DNA of 29,372 bases from Priapulus caudatus. Taxonomy: Eukaryota > Priapulida > Priapulimorpha > Priapulimorphida > Priapulidae. The position numbers were made by a program, and so were the translations under genes. The DNA lies in assembly GCF_000485595.1 (NCBI RefSeq), contig NW_014577401.1, positions 142,444-171,815 on the forward strand, written 5' to 3'. This document shows, one piece after another, positions 1-8,908 of the stretch. Positions within the stretch are counted from its first letter, which is position 1, and each line of letters starts with the position of its first letter. Under the pieces are notes generated by a model. It had not been told where the DNA came from. It did not search any database and saw only the letters and a program-made list of their open reading frames with translations.

Positions 1-268
1 CGATCGACACAAATGTAATCAATTCTAAGTTACCCATTTTTGACCTATCCTTGAAAATTTATTAATTAATTAATTAGTTAATTAATTAATTGGATCCGGA
101 TCACCACCAAAATGTAATCATTCTAAGTTACCCCATTTCTGACCTATCCTGAAAATTTTATTATTGAATGAATGAATTAATTAATTAGTTGGATCCGGAT
201 CACCACCAAAATCTCATCAATTCTAAGTTAGCCGCATTTCTGACGTATCCTGAAAAGTTTATGACAAT
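1..268. repeat. AT-rich tandem repeat, about 99-bp unit, nearly three copies
   Basis: The block GGATCCGGATCACCACCAAA starts at 92 and 191 (period 99). Each copy is followed by TCTAAGTTA, a (T)GACCTATCCTGAAAA-like stretch and a variable ATTAATTAATTAG run; a partial first copy occupies 1-91. The motif has the look of the 3' tail of a dispersed element that became tandem, but I cannot name the family. The ATTAATTA run differs in length between copies. Confidence 0.8.
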
Positions 269-408
269 CGTCCATAAATTTTTCAGTTAGGCTTAACCTG
301 TATGATACAGGCGGTTCCGGCGCGGCGGCGGCGGCGGGGTGGCGGGCCAATCAGCCAATCAGCGAGCGTACACAAACCCACAAACCCAAAAACCAACAAA
401 AAAACATA

Positions 409-434
409 ACCTCCGCCAAGCCCCTGGCGGAGGT
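409..434. repeat. 9-bp perfect hairpin
   Basis: ACCTCCGCC at 409-417 pairs with GGCGGAGGT at 426-434 around an 8-base loop. It ends a GC-rich patch (310-360, CGGCGG repeats, two CCAATCAG boxes) that interrupts otherwise AT-rich intron-like sequence. Role unknown. Confidence 0.6.
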
Positions 435-459
435 AAAAAAGTTTTATTAAGAAGATGCT

Positions 460-592
460 ACACAAAGTTAGCAATTTGTCATTATTAACCCCTGATATAA
501 TTGATATAAATATTTTGGTGTGCATTTATTTTCGTTCAAACGCTGTATTCATTGCTGAAAAGTGCACGTTAAAAAACATTGTAAATAAAACG
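460..592 (+). other. Left part of the gene 1 intron, homologous to gene 2 intron 2
   Basis: The stretch around 505-580 (AAATATTTTGGTG, GCATTTATTTT, GTTCA, CTGTATTCA, TTGCT, AGTG, GTAAATAA) matches the gene 2 intron at about 9008-9110 in order and spacing. The intron resumes at 4954 with CGCACACG..GATACATAAC..GTAAGC..TGTACTGTT, matching 9132-9168. The DNA between is therefore inserted. This makes 593-4953 an insertion inside an otherwise recognisable orthologous intron. Confidence 0.75.
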
Positions 593-762
593 AAAGGGCC
601 GGACACACTAAGCGATTTAATCAGGCGACTTTATCGCTCGATAATATCGCCCGATTCTATCGCGCGAGTCGAGTGGACACGCTAGGCGATTGAGTCGGGC
701 GACTGAAATAATCGCCCGATAATATCAAAACGTTTTAGGGCCGGACACACTAGGCGATTTTA

Positions 763-1562
763 CACGTGTGTGCATGAGTGCGTTGGTGCGTACGTGTGTG
801 TGTGTGTACAGGTACACGTGCGTGCGTGCATGCATGTGCACGTAGAAGTCCGTGCGTGCGTGCGTGCGTGTGCACGTACACCTGCGTGCATGCATGCGTG
901 CGTGCGTGTGTATGTACAAGATGTGCGTGCATGCGCTGCGTGTGTGTGTGGTGTGCGTCGCGTGGCGTGCGTGTGTGCGTGTGCACGTATACGTGCGTGC
1001 GTACACATGCGTGCATGTGTGCGTGTGCACGTACACGTGCGCGCGCTGCGTGCGTGCGTGCCTGCGTGTGCAAGTACACGTGTGTGCGTTCGTGTGCGTG
1101 CGTGTGTTACGTACACGTGCGTTCGTCGCTGCGTGCGTGTGGTGCACTACACGTGCGTACATGCGTGCGTGCGTGCGTGCGTGTGAACGCGACACGTGCG
1201 TGCCTGCGTGCGTGTGTGAGTGCGCTGCTCTCACGTACACGTGCGTGCGTGCTCACGTACAGTGCGTGCGTGCGTGCGTGCGTGTGTGTGCAGGTACACG
1301 TGAGTGCGTGCGTGCTGCACGTACACGTGCGTGCGCGAGCGTGCGTATGCACATATACGTGCGTGCGGTGCGTGCGTGTGGACGTTCACCTGCGTGCATG
1401 CGTGCGTGCATACGTGCCTGCGTGCGCTGTGTACGTACACGTGCGTGCATGCGTGCATGCGTGCGTGTGCACGTACACGTGCGTGCGTGTGAACTTACAC
1501 GTGCGTGCATGCGTGCGTGCGTCGTATGTGTGCACGTACACGTGCGTGCGTGCGTGCGTGCA
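763..1562 (+). repeat. TGCG-type higher-order minisatellite, array A
   Basis: Runs of (TGCG)n are interrupted about every 30-45 bp by GTGCACGTACACGTGCG. Purines and pyrimidines alternate almost without a break. Long open frames across it (Val/Arg/Ala/Cys/His only) are artefacts of a repeat with few stop codons. Confidence 0.9.
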
Positions 1563-1665
1563 TCGCTATTACATGACTGACATACTAAACATGAAACATC
1601 GCTATTACGTCAGTATCATTGAACAACTCTGATTGGTTGATGAATTGTACAATCGGGCGACTAAA
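1561..1665 (+). repeat. Conserved 3' block of the composite element (unit A)
   Basis: CATCGCTATTACATGACTGA, then ACATGAAACATCGCTATTACG, TCAGTATCATTGAACAACTC and TGATTGGTTGATGAATTGTA, ending in CAATCGGGCGACTAAATCGCC. Near-identical copies follow array B (3259-3355) and, in reverse, precede array C (3880-3975). The 14-mer CATCGCTATTACRT occurs twice within the block. Confidence 0.85.
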
Positions 1666-1777
1666 TCGCCGACCCGGACACACTAGGCGATTTTTATCGG
1701 GCGAATGAAATAATCGCTCATATATCAAACGTTTTGATCTATGCGATTAAATCGGGCGACTAAAAGACGGCCTTTAA

Positions 1778-2180
1778 GGCCCGTCTCCACACACGCGCGC
1801 GGCACGGAACGCCACGGAAACGTGTCGTTCACCCTACCGGCAAAGTTCAATACTATTATATCTTAATGCAGTCTCCACTGACACGGCACGGCGCCAGCCG
1901 GGTTCCGGCAACGGCGAAAGTCAAATGAGTTTGACTTTTGCCGGCTGACGTGACGGCGAAAAGACAATTGAACCAATCAACGCGATTGTTTTTTTATCAC
2001 GTGTTCTGCCTCACGCTTACCATCAGCCAATGGACAACAATCGCATGCATAATGGATCACTGAACCAGAGTGAACACAATGCGCTCAGACACAATGCGCC
2101 GAAATCACAATGTATTTTTTTTCAGCACAACGGCGTTGCGTTTTTCTGTGTCGTGTCGTGCCGCTTGTGTGGAGACATAG
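1778..2180. mobile_element. Nested 403-bp non-autonomous element with CTTTAA (TTAA-type) flanks
   Basis: The left end GGCCCGTCTCCACACACGCG and the inverted right end (reverse complement CTATGTCTCCACACAAGCGG) form TIRs that continue with GGCACG. CTTTAA stands at 1772-1777 and 2181-2186. A third GTCTCCACTGACACGGCACG lies internally at about 1871-1890. The sister unit at 3439-3490 lacks this segment, supporting insertion. The TTAA core in the duplication is typical of piggyBac-type elements; that assignment is inference. Confidence 0.7.
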
Positions 2181-2486
2181 CTTTAATCGGGCGACTAACT
2201 AAATCGGCGGCGACTGACTGGACACACTAGACGATTTCACCGGCGATTTAGTCACCCGGTTTAATCGCCCAATTTAATCGCCCGATAAAATCGCCTAGTG
2301 TGTCCAGACCTTTAATAAGGGCGGACACACTAGCGCTTTAATCGGGCGACTTTATCGCCCGATAATATCGCCCGATTCTATCGCGCGAGTCGAGTGGACA
2401 CACTAGACGATTGAGTCGGGCGACTGAAATAATCGCCCGATAATATCAAAACGTTTTAGGCCGGACACACTATGTGATTTTACACG

Positions 2487-3260
2487 TGGCGCAATGAGTG
2501 CGTTGGCTGGTACGTGCGTGTGTGTAAGCGTACACGTGCGTGCGTGCATGCATATGCCATAGACGTGCGTGCGTGCGTGCGTGTGCACGTACATCTGCGT
2601 GCATGCAGCGTGCGTGCGTGGTGGTATGTAAACGTGCGTGCTGCTTTGTGTGTGTGTGTGCGTGCGTGCGTGTGTGCGTGGCGTGCGTGCGTGTGCCACG
2701 TATACGTGCCGTGCGTGCGTACGTGCGTACACGTGCGTGCATGTATGTGTGTGCACGTACACGTGCGTGCGTGTGTGCGTGCGTGTGTATGTTGCGTGCG
2801 TGCATGCGTGCGTGTGTGCGTGCGTGGTGTGTACGTACACGTGCGCGCGTGCGTGCGTGCGTGCGTGCGTGTGCAAAGTACACGTTGCGTGCGTTGCGTG
2901 CGTGGTGTGTACGTACACGTCGCGTTCGTCGCGTGCGTGCGTGGTGCGTGCGTGCGTGTGCACTTACGCGGTGCGTACAGCCTGCGTGCGTGCGCTGTGC
3001 ACGTACACGTGTGCGCGTACGTGGCGTGCGTGTGAACGTACACGTGCATGCCCTGCGTGCGGTGTGGGAGTGCGTGCGTGTGCACGCACACGTGCGTGCG
3101 AGCGTGCGTTATGCCACATATACCTGCGTGCGTGCGTGTGCACGTTTACCTGCGTGCATGCGTGCGTGCGTACGTGCCTGCGTGCGTGTGCACGTACACG
3201 TGCGTGCATGTGTGCCTGCGTGTGTGTGCACGTACACGTGCGTGGCGGTACGTGCGTGCA
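2487..3260 (+). repeat. TGCG-type higher-order minisatellite, array B
   Basis: Same punctuated TGCG/GTGCACGTACACGTGCG design and orientation as array A. It has more single-base slips (for example TTGCGTGCGTTGCG at about 2884-2900), which shift the open frames repeatedly. Confidence 0.9.
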
Positions 3261-3631
3261 TCGCTGTTACAATGACATGACATATATAAACATGAAACAT
3301 CGCTATTACGTCAGTATCATTGAACAACTCTGATTGGCTGATGAATTGTACAATCGCGGCAACTAAAATCGCCGACCCGCGACACACTAGGCGATTTTAT
3401 CGGCGACTGAAATAATGCCATAATATCAAAACGTTTTGATCTATGCGATTAAATCAGGCGACTAACTAAATCGGCGGCGACTGACTGGACACACTAGGCG
3501 ATTTCACCGGCGATTTAGTCGCCCGATTTTCGTCGCCCAATTAATCGGCATAGATCAAAACGTTTTGATATTATCGAGCAATTTAGTTGCTCGATTTAGT
3601 CGCCCGATTTAATTGCCTAGTGTGTCCGGGG

Positions 3632-3851
3632 CGCGAAAATTTTTTCCCACTTGAGTTCCGGACCACAGCAATCAGCGCACTCCATTCACTCGACTTCCTC
3701 GAAGCAACAATGTAAAATAAATACTACTATCCCTAACCCTAACCCTAACCCTAACCCGTACCCGAACCCTAACACTAACTATAATCCAACCATATATTCC
3801 AAAACACTATCTATGGTGGGTCCGGAACTCAAGTGGGAAAACAAATTTCGC
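3632..3851. mobile_element. MITE carrying interstitial telomeric repeats, 8-bp TSD
   Basis: The TIRs begin CGCGAAAATTTTTTCCCACT on the left and, as reverse complement, GCGAAATTTGTTTTCCCACT on the right; both continue TGAGTTCCGGACC. GTCCGGGG is duplicated at 3624-3631 and 3852-3859 (7 or 8 bp, because one base is shared with the TIR). The centre (3730-3775) holds about four CCCTAA repeats plus variants. It sits in a GTGTCCGG terminal motif of the host element. The 8-bp duplication fits a hAT-type origin. Confidence 0.8.
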
Positions 3852-3973
3852 GTCCGGGGCCGGCGATAAAATCGCCCGATTGTATAATTCATCAACCAAT
3901 CAGAGTTGTTCTATGATACTGACGTATGAATAGCGATGTTTCATGTTTAGTATGTCATGTCATGTAATAGCGA

Positions 3974-4815
3974 TGCACGCACGCACGCACGCACGTGTAC
4001 GTGCACACGCACGCACACACTAATGCACGCACGTGTACGTGCACACGCACGCATGCACGTCTACGTGCACATGCATGCACGCACGGACGTGTACCTGCGC
4101 ACACACGCACGTACGTACGCACGCACACATGCACACACGTGTACCTGCACACGCGCACACGCACGCACGCACACATACACACACGTGTACCTTCACACGC
4201 ACGCACGCACGTACGCACGCACGCATGCACGCAGGTGAGCGTGCAATGCACGCACGCAAGCGCAACGCCAGGTGAACGTGCACACGCCACGCACGCACGG
4301 TACGTACACACGCACGCACGCACGCACGTGTACGTACACACGCACCGCACGCACGCACGTGTACGTGAACACGCACGCCACTCACACACACACGCAGGCA
4401 CACACGCTGTACGTTCAACGCACGCCACGCACGCACGCACGCATGTACGCACGTGTAAGTGCACACGCAGCGCACGCCACGCACAACGCACATGTACGTA
4501 CACACACACGCACGCACGCCCCCACGCCAGCACGCACGTGCACATTGCACACGCACGACGCGCGCACGTGTACGTGCACACGCACACATGCACGCACGTG
4601 TACGCACGCACGCACGCACGCACGTATACGTGCACACGCACGCACGCACGCACGTATACGTGCACACGCATACACGCACGCACACACGCACGCACACACG
4701 CACGCATGCACGCACGTTTACATAAACACGCACGCACGCATGAATGCACGCGCGGTGTACGTGCACACGCACGCACGCACGCACGCACCGCACGTCTACG
4801 TGCACATGCATGCAC
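3974..4815 (-). repeat. CACG-type higher-order minisatellite, array C (inverted)
   Basis: Reverse-complement orientation of arrays A and B: (CACG)n runs punctuated by CACGTGTACGTGCAC. Paired with A or B it would form an inverted repeat of roughly 800-bp arms. Confidence 0.9.
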
Positions 4816-4857
4816 GACTAGCGATTTCACCGCGATTTAGTCGCCCGATATTTATCC

Positions 4858-4953
4858 GCCCGATTTAGTCCGATTTAGTCGCCCGATTTAGTCGCCCGAT
4901 TTAGTCGCCCGATTTAGTCGCCCGATTTAATCGCCTAGTGTGTCCGGCCCTTT
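4858..4953. repeat. Subterminal tandem repeat, 15-bp unit CGCCCGATTTAGTCG-like
   Basis: CCCGATTTAGTCG recurs back to back (about 4870-4930), then CCCGATTTAATCGCCTAGTG and the terminal motif. The same short unit occurs in scattered form at every other end of the composite element (for example 1665-1690, 2230-2300, 3490-3620), as expected for transposase-binding subterminal repeats. Confidence 0.75.
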
Positions 4954-5006
4954 AACGCCGCACACGCGTGATACATAACACGTAAGCATGTACTGTTATT
5001 GTACAG

Positions 5007-5255
5007 ATGCTCGGCCTAGCTGCTGCCTCGTATGGTGGCTACGGGGGATACGGCTCAGGTCTTGGCCGTAGCTACGGAGGATACGGCTCAGGTCTTGGCC
5101 GTAGCTACGGAGAATACGGCGGATATGGAGGATACGGCGGATACGGTGGATACGGAGGCTATGGCGGAAACGGACGTGGCTACAGAGGATATGGCGGATA
5201 CGGACGTGAATACGGAGGATATGGCGGCTACGGAGGATACGGATACGGACACTAA
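5007..5255 (+). CDS. Shematrin-like Gly/Tyr-rich secreted protein, last exon (gene 1, 5' exons not seen)
   Basis: This exon opens just after a splice acceptor (TTATTGTACAG, ending at 5006) and starts ATGCTCGGCCTAGCTGCTGCC, the same as exon 3 of the complete paralogue at 9173. It encodes MLGLAAAS, the end of a signal peptide, then a mature region of GGY repeats. These include a near-tandem YGSGLGRSYG pair, a (YGG)n block and a GYGH terminus, with TAA at 5253-5255. By family knowledge such proteins are structural matrix components (silk-like shell or cuticle glycine-rich proteins) secreted by epithelium; the link to shell is inference. The ATG at 5007 is probably an internal Met codon: in the paralogue a 13-codon exon supplies the real start. 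No equivalent exon is visible in 1-500, so it lies upstream of the window or is lost. Its intron is split by a 4.36-kb transposon. Confidence 0.75.
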   Translation: MLGLAAASYGGYGGYGSGLGRSYGGYGSGLGRSYGEYGGYGGYGGYGGYGGYGGNGRGYRGYGGYGREYGGYGGYGGYGYGH

Positions 5256-5610
5256 ACCAAGCTTGGCTTCGCTATATCCTGGCTATAGGATTTATCGACG
5301 AACCTTTTTGCTCCTTCACGTCGGATAACACGAATTTAATGCCTAGCTTCTTCCACATGTTAAATCATGCCAATGCTCTTCAGATGACAAATAAAAAATT
5401 CCACTGATGCAATCTTGAAACTGCGCCATCATTCCGAGCCGGTCTATATACGCTAAGGTCCTGAGATTGGCAACTAGATATACCTGTTTCTCAAATCCTG
5501 TTTCCCACCAACTACGTTGCGCACGTATATTATACGAGAAATTAAAAACTTTTCGTGTGTAATACGTCTTAATAAATGCGTGTAAAATAAATCTTTGTTC
5601 AATGACACTT
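5256..5610 (+). promoter_or_regulatory. Gene 1 3'UTR with poly(A) signals
   Basis: AATAAA at 5571-5576 and 5586-5591. The second is followed by TCTTTGTTCAATGACACTTG, closely matching the gene 2 3' end at 10130-10155 (AATAAATCTTTTGTCCAATA, then ACACTTAC). Shared 3' ends support a gene duplication that included the transcript end. Confidence 0.7.
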
Positions 5611-6158
5611 GCATGCTCTTTTTTGTATTGGTTTGCGTATTAATGCGTGACTGGGTGGGTGGGGCAACATTTCACGATTGCAGGGCGAATAAGCTCTTTG
5701 GGTACCGCTTGCACAGATTGCAGCAAATTCAATGTGTTTTAACAATTAATTTACTATGTAAAATAACCATATAAGAACTACTAGCTGATGAATTAAAAAC
5801 ATGTAAAAAGGCGGACTCAGCGACAATATATTCTGTACAATAATTTCCTGGGTACCTTTGCCCAGGCAGCAATCGATAGCTTATTTCCTAATCCGAAATA
5901 TGTAATAAATAAAATTAGCATTTATAGAGATTCGATTTGCTGGGTTATAGGTCCGAGTCACGATACTGTCACCCATGGATGTGTCATTGACAAACGCATT
6001 CTACAGCGATTAGCCTCAGAAGTAGAGCTAGATAGCTCAGTTGTAACTTTCCTTGTTTATAAACACGGTAGGTCCTGGCGAAGGCAAAGCATGGTCTGAT
6101 TCTCGTCTTTCATAGAAACGTACGCGAACGGCTTTTACTCGCCAAACGCTCGATCGTT
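5611..6158. other. No recognisable feature
   Basis: AT-rich unique-looking DNA without a credible open frame, repeat or RNA gene. A tRNA A-box-like TAGCTCAGTTGTA near 6033 has no partner B box. Confidence 0.6.
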
Positions 6159-6239
6159 CGGACGTAGGCCTATCGGACGTAGGCCTATCGGACGTAGGCC
6201 TATCGGACGTAGGCCTATCGGACGTAGGCCTATCGGACG
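6159..6239. repeat. 15-bp tandem repeat CGGACGTAGGCCTAT, five copies plus a partial
   Basis: Copies start at 6159, 6174, 6189, 6204 and 6219, identical to one another, with a final CGGACG at 6234. The unit contains the palindrome TAGGCCTA. Its length is a multiple of three, so the reverse strand reads an open SDRPT repeat that I do not consider a gene. Confidence 0.95.
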
Positions 6240-6427
6240 ACAATTAACCGATAATCGCTGCCTCATGTATGCGATTAAAAGCTGGTTTATGTGTGTCACG
6301 ATAGTTTTTGAATCTTAAAAACTGTAACTCAATGAAAGGATGAGTTTATGTCACTTTCAGAGTTCTGGATTTTTATAAAATTCCAGTCGTTCATGCCACG
6401 TAAAGGCAGCCAATTAAGTAGGCATAC

Positions 6428-6625
6428 ATAGATAAGTACGTACGTACGTACATTCATACGCACATGCATGCGTACGTACGTACGCACGCACGCACGTACG
6501 CACGCACGCACGCACTCACGCACCCACGCACGCACGCACCCACGCACGCACGCACGCAGGCAGACAGGCAGGCAGGCAGGCAGACAGAATGACACGCACG
6601 CCCGCACGCACGTACGTACATCACA
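6428..6625. repeat. CGTA/CACG/CAGG mixed microsatellite
   Basis: (GTAC)n at 6435-6450 and 6470-6485 gives way to (GCAC)n at 6484-6560, then (GCAG)n at 6556-6582 and again CGCACG at 6594-6612. It is a low-complexity tract; the antisense Arg/Ala/Cys/Val open frames are not credible. Confidence 0.9.
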
Positions 6626-6822
6626 AACACAGAAATCACGCATATAGTTAAGATGTACTGCAGTAGGATTAAGTTTCAATATTTGGTATATTTATAATAT
6701 GTTACATTTCCAGCTTTGCGTTCGTTTGTTGGACCTAATCCAATCCATTTGCAATATCGTGTTTACTCTCTGATCCAGTCTCTGATCGGTCTATGCGAAC
6801 TACTGAGTAACGATGCATTGAC

Positions 6823-7270
6823 CCCGGGGGGGGGGGGGTCACTCACTATTAGAACATTACCCCATGTGGATTTTTAATAAAAATAATAGCTAGGCCCCCT
6901 AGTGCGAACTGCACATTGGGAAACCCTACCCCCTATTGCAGACACAATTGAAGAATACCACCCCCTATTGCATACACAATGAAAATATCGACACGATGAT
7001 TGCTGTAGCGGGGTTTAAGTTTTGTGTGCTACGGGGCCGCCCCTTCGGGGCCTGGGGCGGGGTACTATGTGGTTCGTCACGAGGGGGGGCCTACTGTGGG
7101 CGCGGTGCTTGACTTGAACGATCCCGAGGGCTTATTGCGGGATTAGCTTTGTAAAGGGGGGCCTATTTGCTCCCGCGCGGGCCCGCTTTAGAAGTTGAAA
7201 AACACCCCCCTAACTCGCAAAATTTGTAACGCACATGGGGTAATAACGGCAGATATAGTGACCCCCCGGG
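6823..7270. mobile_element. 448-bp MITE, GC-rich ends, 8-bp TSD (hAT-like)
   Basis: GCATTGAC is directly repeated at 6815-6822 and 7271-7278. Between them the left end reads CCC, a 13-G run, then TCACT, and the right end AGTGACCCCCCGGG. The arms continue imperfectly inverted through ATTACCCCATGTG (left) and CACATGGGGTAAT (right). The interior has GC-rich hairpins such as GGGGCCGCCCCTTCGGGGCC near 7034. No open frame of note. An 8-bp duplication with inverted ends is typical of hAT-derived MITEs. Confidence 0.88.
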
Positions 7271-7278
7271 GCATTGAC

Positions 7279-8483
7279 ACATCCCGCCATGGACATGAAT
7301 GCCAGTTTGTTTTATCCAGACTGTGGTAAGGCTTATTGTTCATTCATGTTGCAATACCAGCTATAGTAGTTAAATAATTAAATTTTAATTACTGATTAAC
7401 TGCTTCTTTCCTTCTTTTTCGGCTAGGAGTGTCCGACTCTACTAGCTGTCAGTAAAATACAATGCAGAACAGCATCTATAGTTACGCTATGTAACCCTTC
7501 GCTCCTCAACAAGCCGATCGTACCTGTTGTAGAACGAGGGCTATAGCTGCGTTCTACATATAGGTGCAGTAGATTACAAAAATTCGACCTCTTAATGTTA
7601 GACTACACGGGGGACAGGGGTTGGCAGCAACTACTAGGAAGCAACTTGGTTAGAAAATAGCAGTTAATAATAATGGTGTTGGTGTGTAAACTCACTTTCG
7701 TTCACACGCTTTTCGGGGTAGCATGATAGCCTACGATTAAGCCTGATAACACGGGGAAATATTACAAGTAATTGCAGTTCCGAGGGACAGTGCTTGAAGT
7801 AACGTAAAGACACCACTGTCAGGGCGAGCTGGTACACAAACAGCCGATGATAATTTTACGCTGGTGGTACATCCCCTCGATAAATTTAACAGCAACGATT
7901 TGGCAGTGTGTAAACATAGGACAACATAGGGTAGGTGACAATTGCGCGCATAGTGATAGTTTTGCCGTACGTAGTTTCGAGACGAAGCGCATAGGGCCAA
8001 ACAAGTCAAGGTCGTACGGGAGAATTGCCTAACAATCAGTTCGTTGCTTGAAATCTCCCAATGACATAATTTTTAGTTGAGGTTGCATATTAGCGTACGC
8101 CACAGGGCTATATGCATGTTATCTGTGTCAAAACAGCGAACTCATTCCTCCGTCACGGCTTGAAAAATTAGGTCGCCTAAGATTACGTAAGGGTGCCAAA
8201 AGGGTGCCAAAAGCGAAAGTATACACACCGAAATAAGTAAGATTTTTTAGCGACATGAGGATTACGCATTTGTTCGTATATTTTTGCCTGAGAATAGGTT
8301 ATTGTTCTCTATAGGATGACTATGCAGTTTTCTCTGTACTGACGCAGCCATCCGCCCACTCGCGCTTACGTGATAACAAGAATGAACCAGATAATCATTG
8401 TCGTAGGAGGCAGAGATAGCGGCAATTGTTGCTAGCGAAGAGTAAGGGGGGCATGAAATTGGGTCATAAAAGTTACCGAGCGC
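7279..8483. other. Gene 2 upstream region, no recognised gene
   Basis: About 1.2 kb with short open frames on both strands but nothing conserved that I can identify. A direct repeat AGGGTGCCAAA sits at about 8190-8211. It probably contains distal promoter sequence of gene 2. Confidence 0.5.
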
Positions 8484-8548
8484 TTTAAATAGGAGAAGGT
8501 AGGATGCAGAGATCACTCATCTTCCAGCATCTGCAGCTTCAGCCACAG
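8484..8548 (+). promoter_or_regulatory. Gene 2 core promoter and 5'UTR exon 1
   Basis: TTTAAATA (8484-8491) is a TATA-box variant. About 28-32 bp downstream, TCACTCATC (8514-8522) could supply an initiator. The short exon ends GCTTCAGCCACAG at 8548 followed by a consensus donor GTAAGAG. The combination TTTAAATAGGAGA..GCAGCTTCAGCCACAG recurs at 23142-23196, which supports a functional promoter/first-exon module. The exact start site is inferred. Confidence 0.7.
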
Positions 8549-8908
8549 GTAAGAGTTTTGCTTGATGTATCCACCGTGTAGTAGTCGTGGTAGTAGTACT
8601 AGTACTAGTAACAGTATTAGCTATAGTATTATCTAATGCAAATTCACATTTGCTTGCGTTCGGCACGCTATGCTATCCCTATCATCGTGCCCAATGATTG
8701 CAGATATCGGTTTGCTACGCGGCACTAATATAACGCTACGCGCTACACTGATACTAGTACCTGTATCTGTGTAGAATATTCTTCATTTTTGTCGTTCCAA
8801 TAGCTTGTCAAATTTTAGATCTACAAAGCAGCAACGCGATGTTACAATATATGGTATCACTTTTTTTCTTTTTCTTTTCAGAACGACCCAACACACAAAC
8901 CCCGCAAA

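Larger units (their letters stand above)
593..4953. mobile_element. Composite TIR DNA element in the gene 1 intron
   Basis: The left end AAAGGGCCGGACACACTA (593-610) is mirrored by TAGTGTGTCCGGCCCTTT (4936-4953). Both are followed inward by repeats of the type GGCGATTTAATCGGGCGACT. A 4-bp AACG at 589-592 and 4954-4957 could be the target duplication, but it is short. Inside are two forward units (about 593-2313 and 2317-3628), joined at 2300-2325 by back-to-back termini (CTAGTGTGTCC..GGACACACTAG), and one unit in reverse (about 3852-4953). Each unit is: terminal repeat, ~800-bp TGCG array, a ~100-bp conserved block, then more subterminal repeats. No transposase is seen, so it is non-autonomous. 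The superfamily is not identifiable to me. Confidence 0.75.

Noticed and set aside
283-525. Minus-strand 80-aa frame with a hydrophobic stretch
   Set aside because: It crosses a GC-rich repeat patch and intron sequence shared with the paralogue on the other strand; no supporting motif.
725-1632. Long overlapping open frames (up to 284 aa) on both strands
   Set aside because: They arise from TGCG/CACG repeats that lack stop codons; the translations consist almost only of Val, Arg, Ala, Cys, His and Thr.
3955-4868. Long open frames on both strands of array C
   Set aside because: Same low-complexity artefact as in arrays A and B.
6024-6050. tRNA A-box-like TAGCTCAGTTGTA
   Set aside because: No B box (GTTCRANYC) at the right distance and no cloverleaf pairing.
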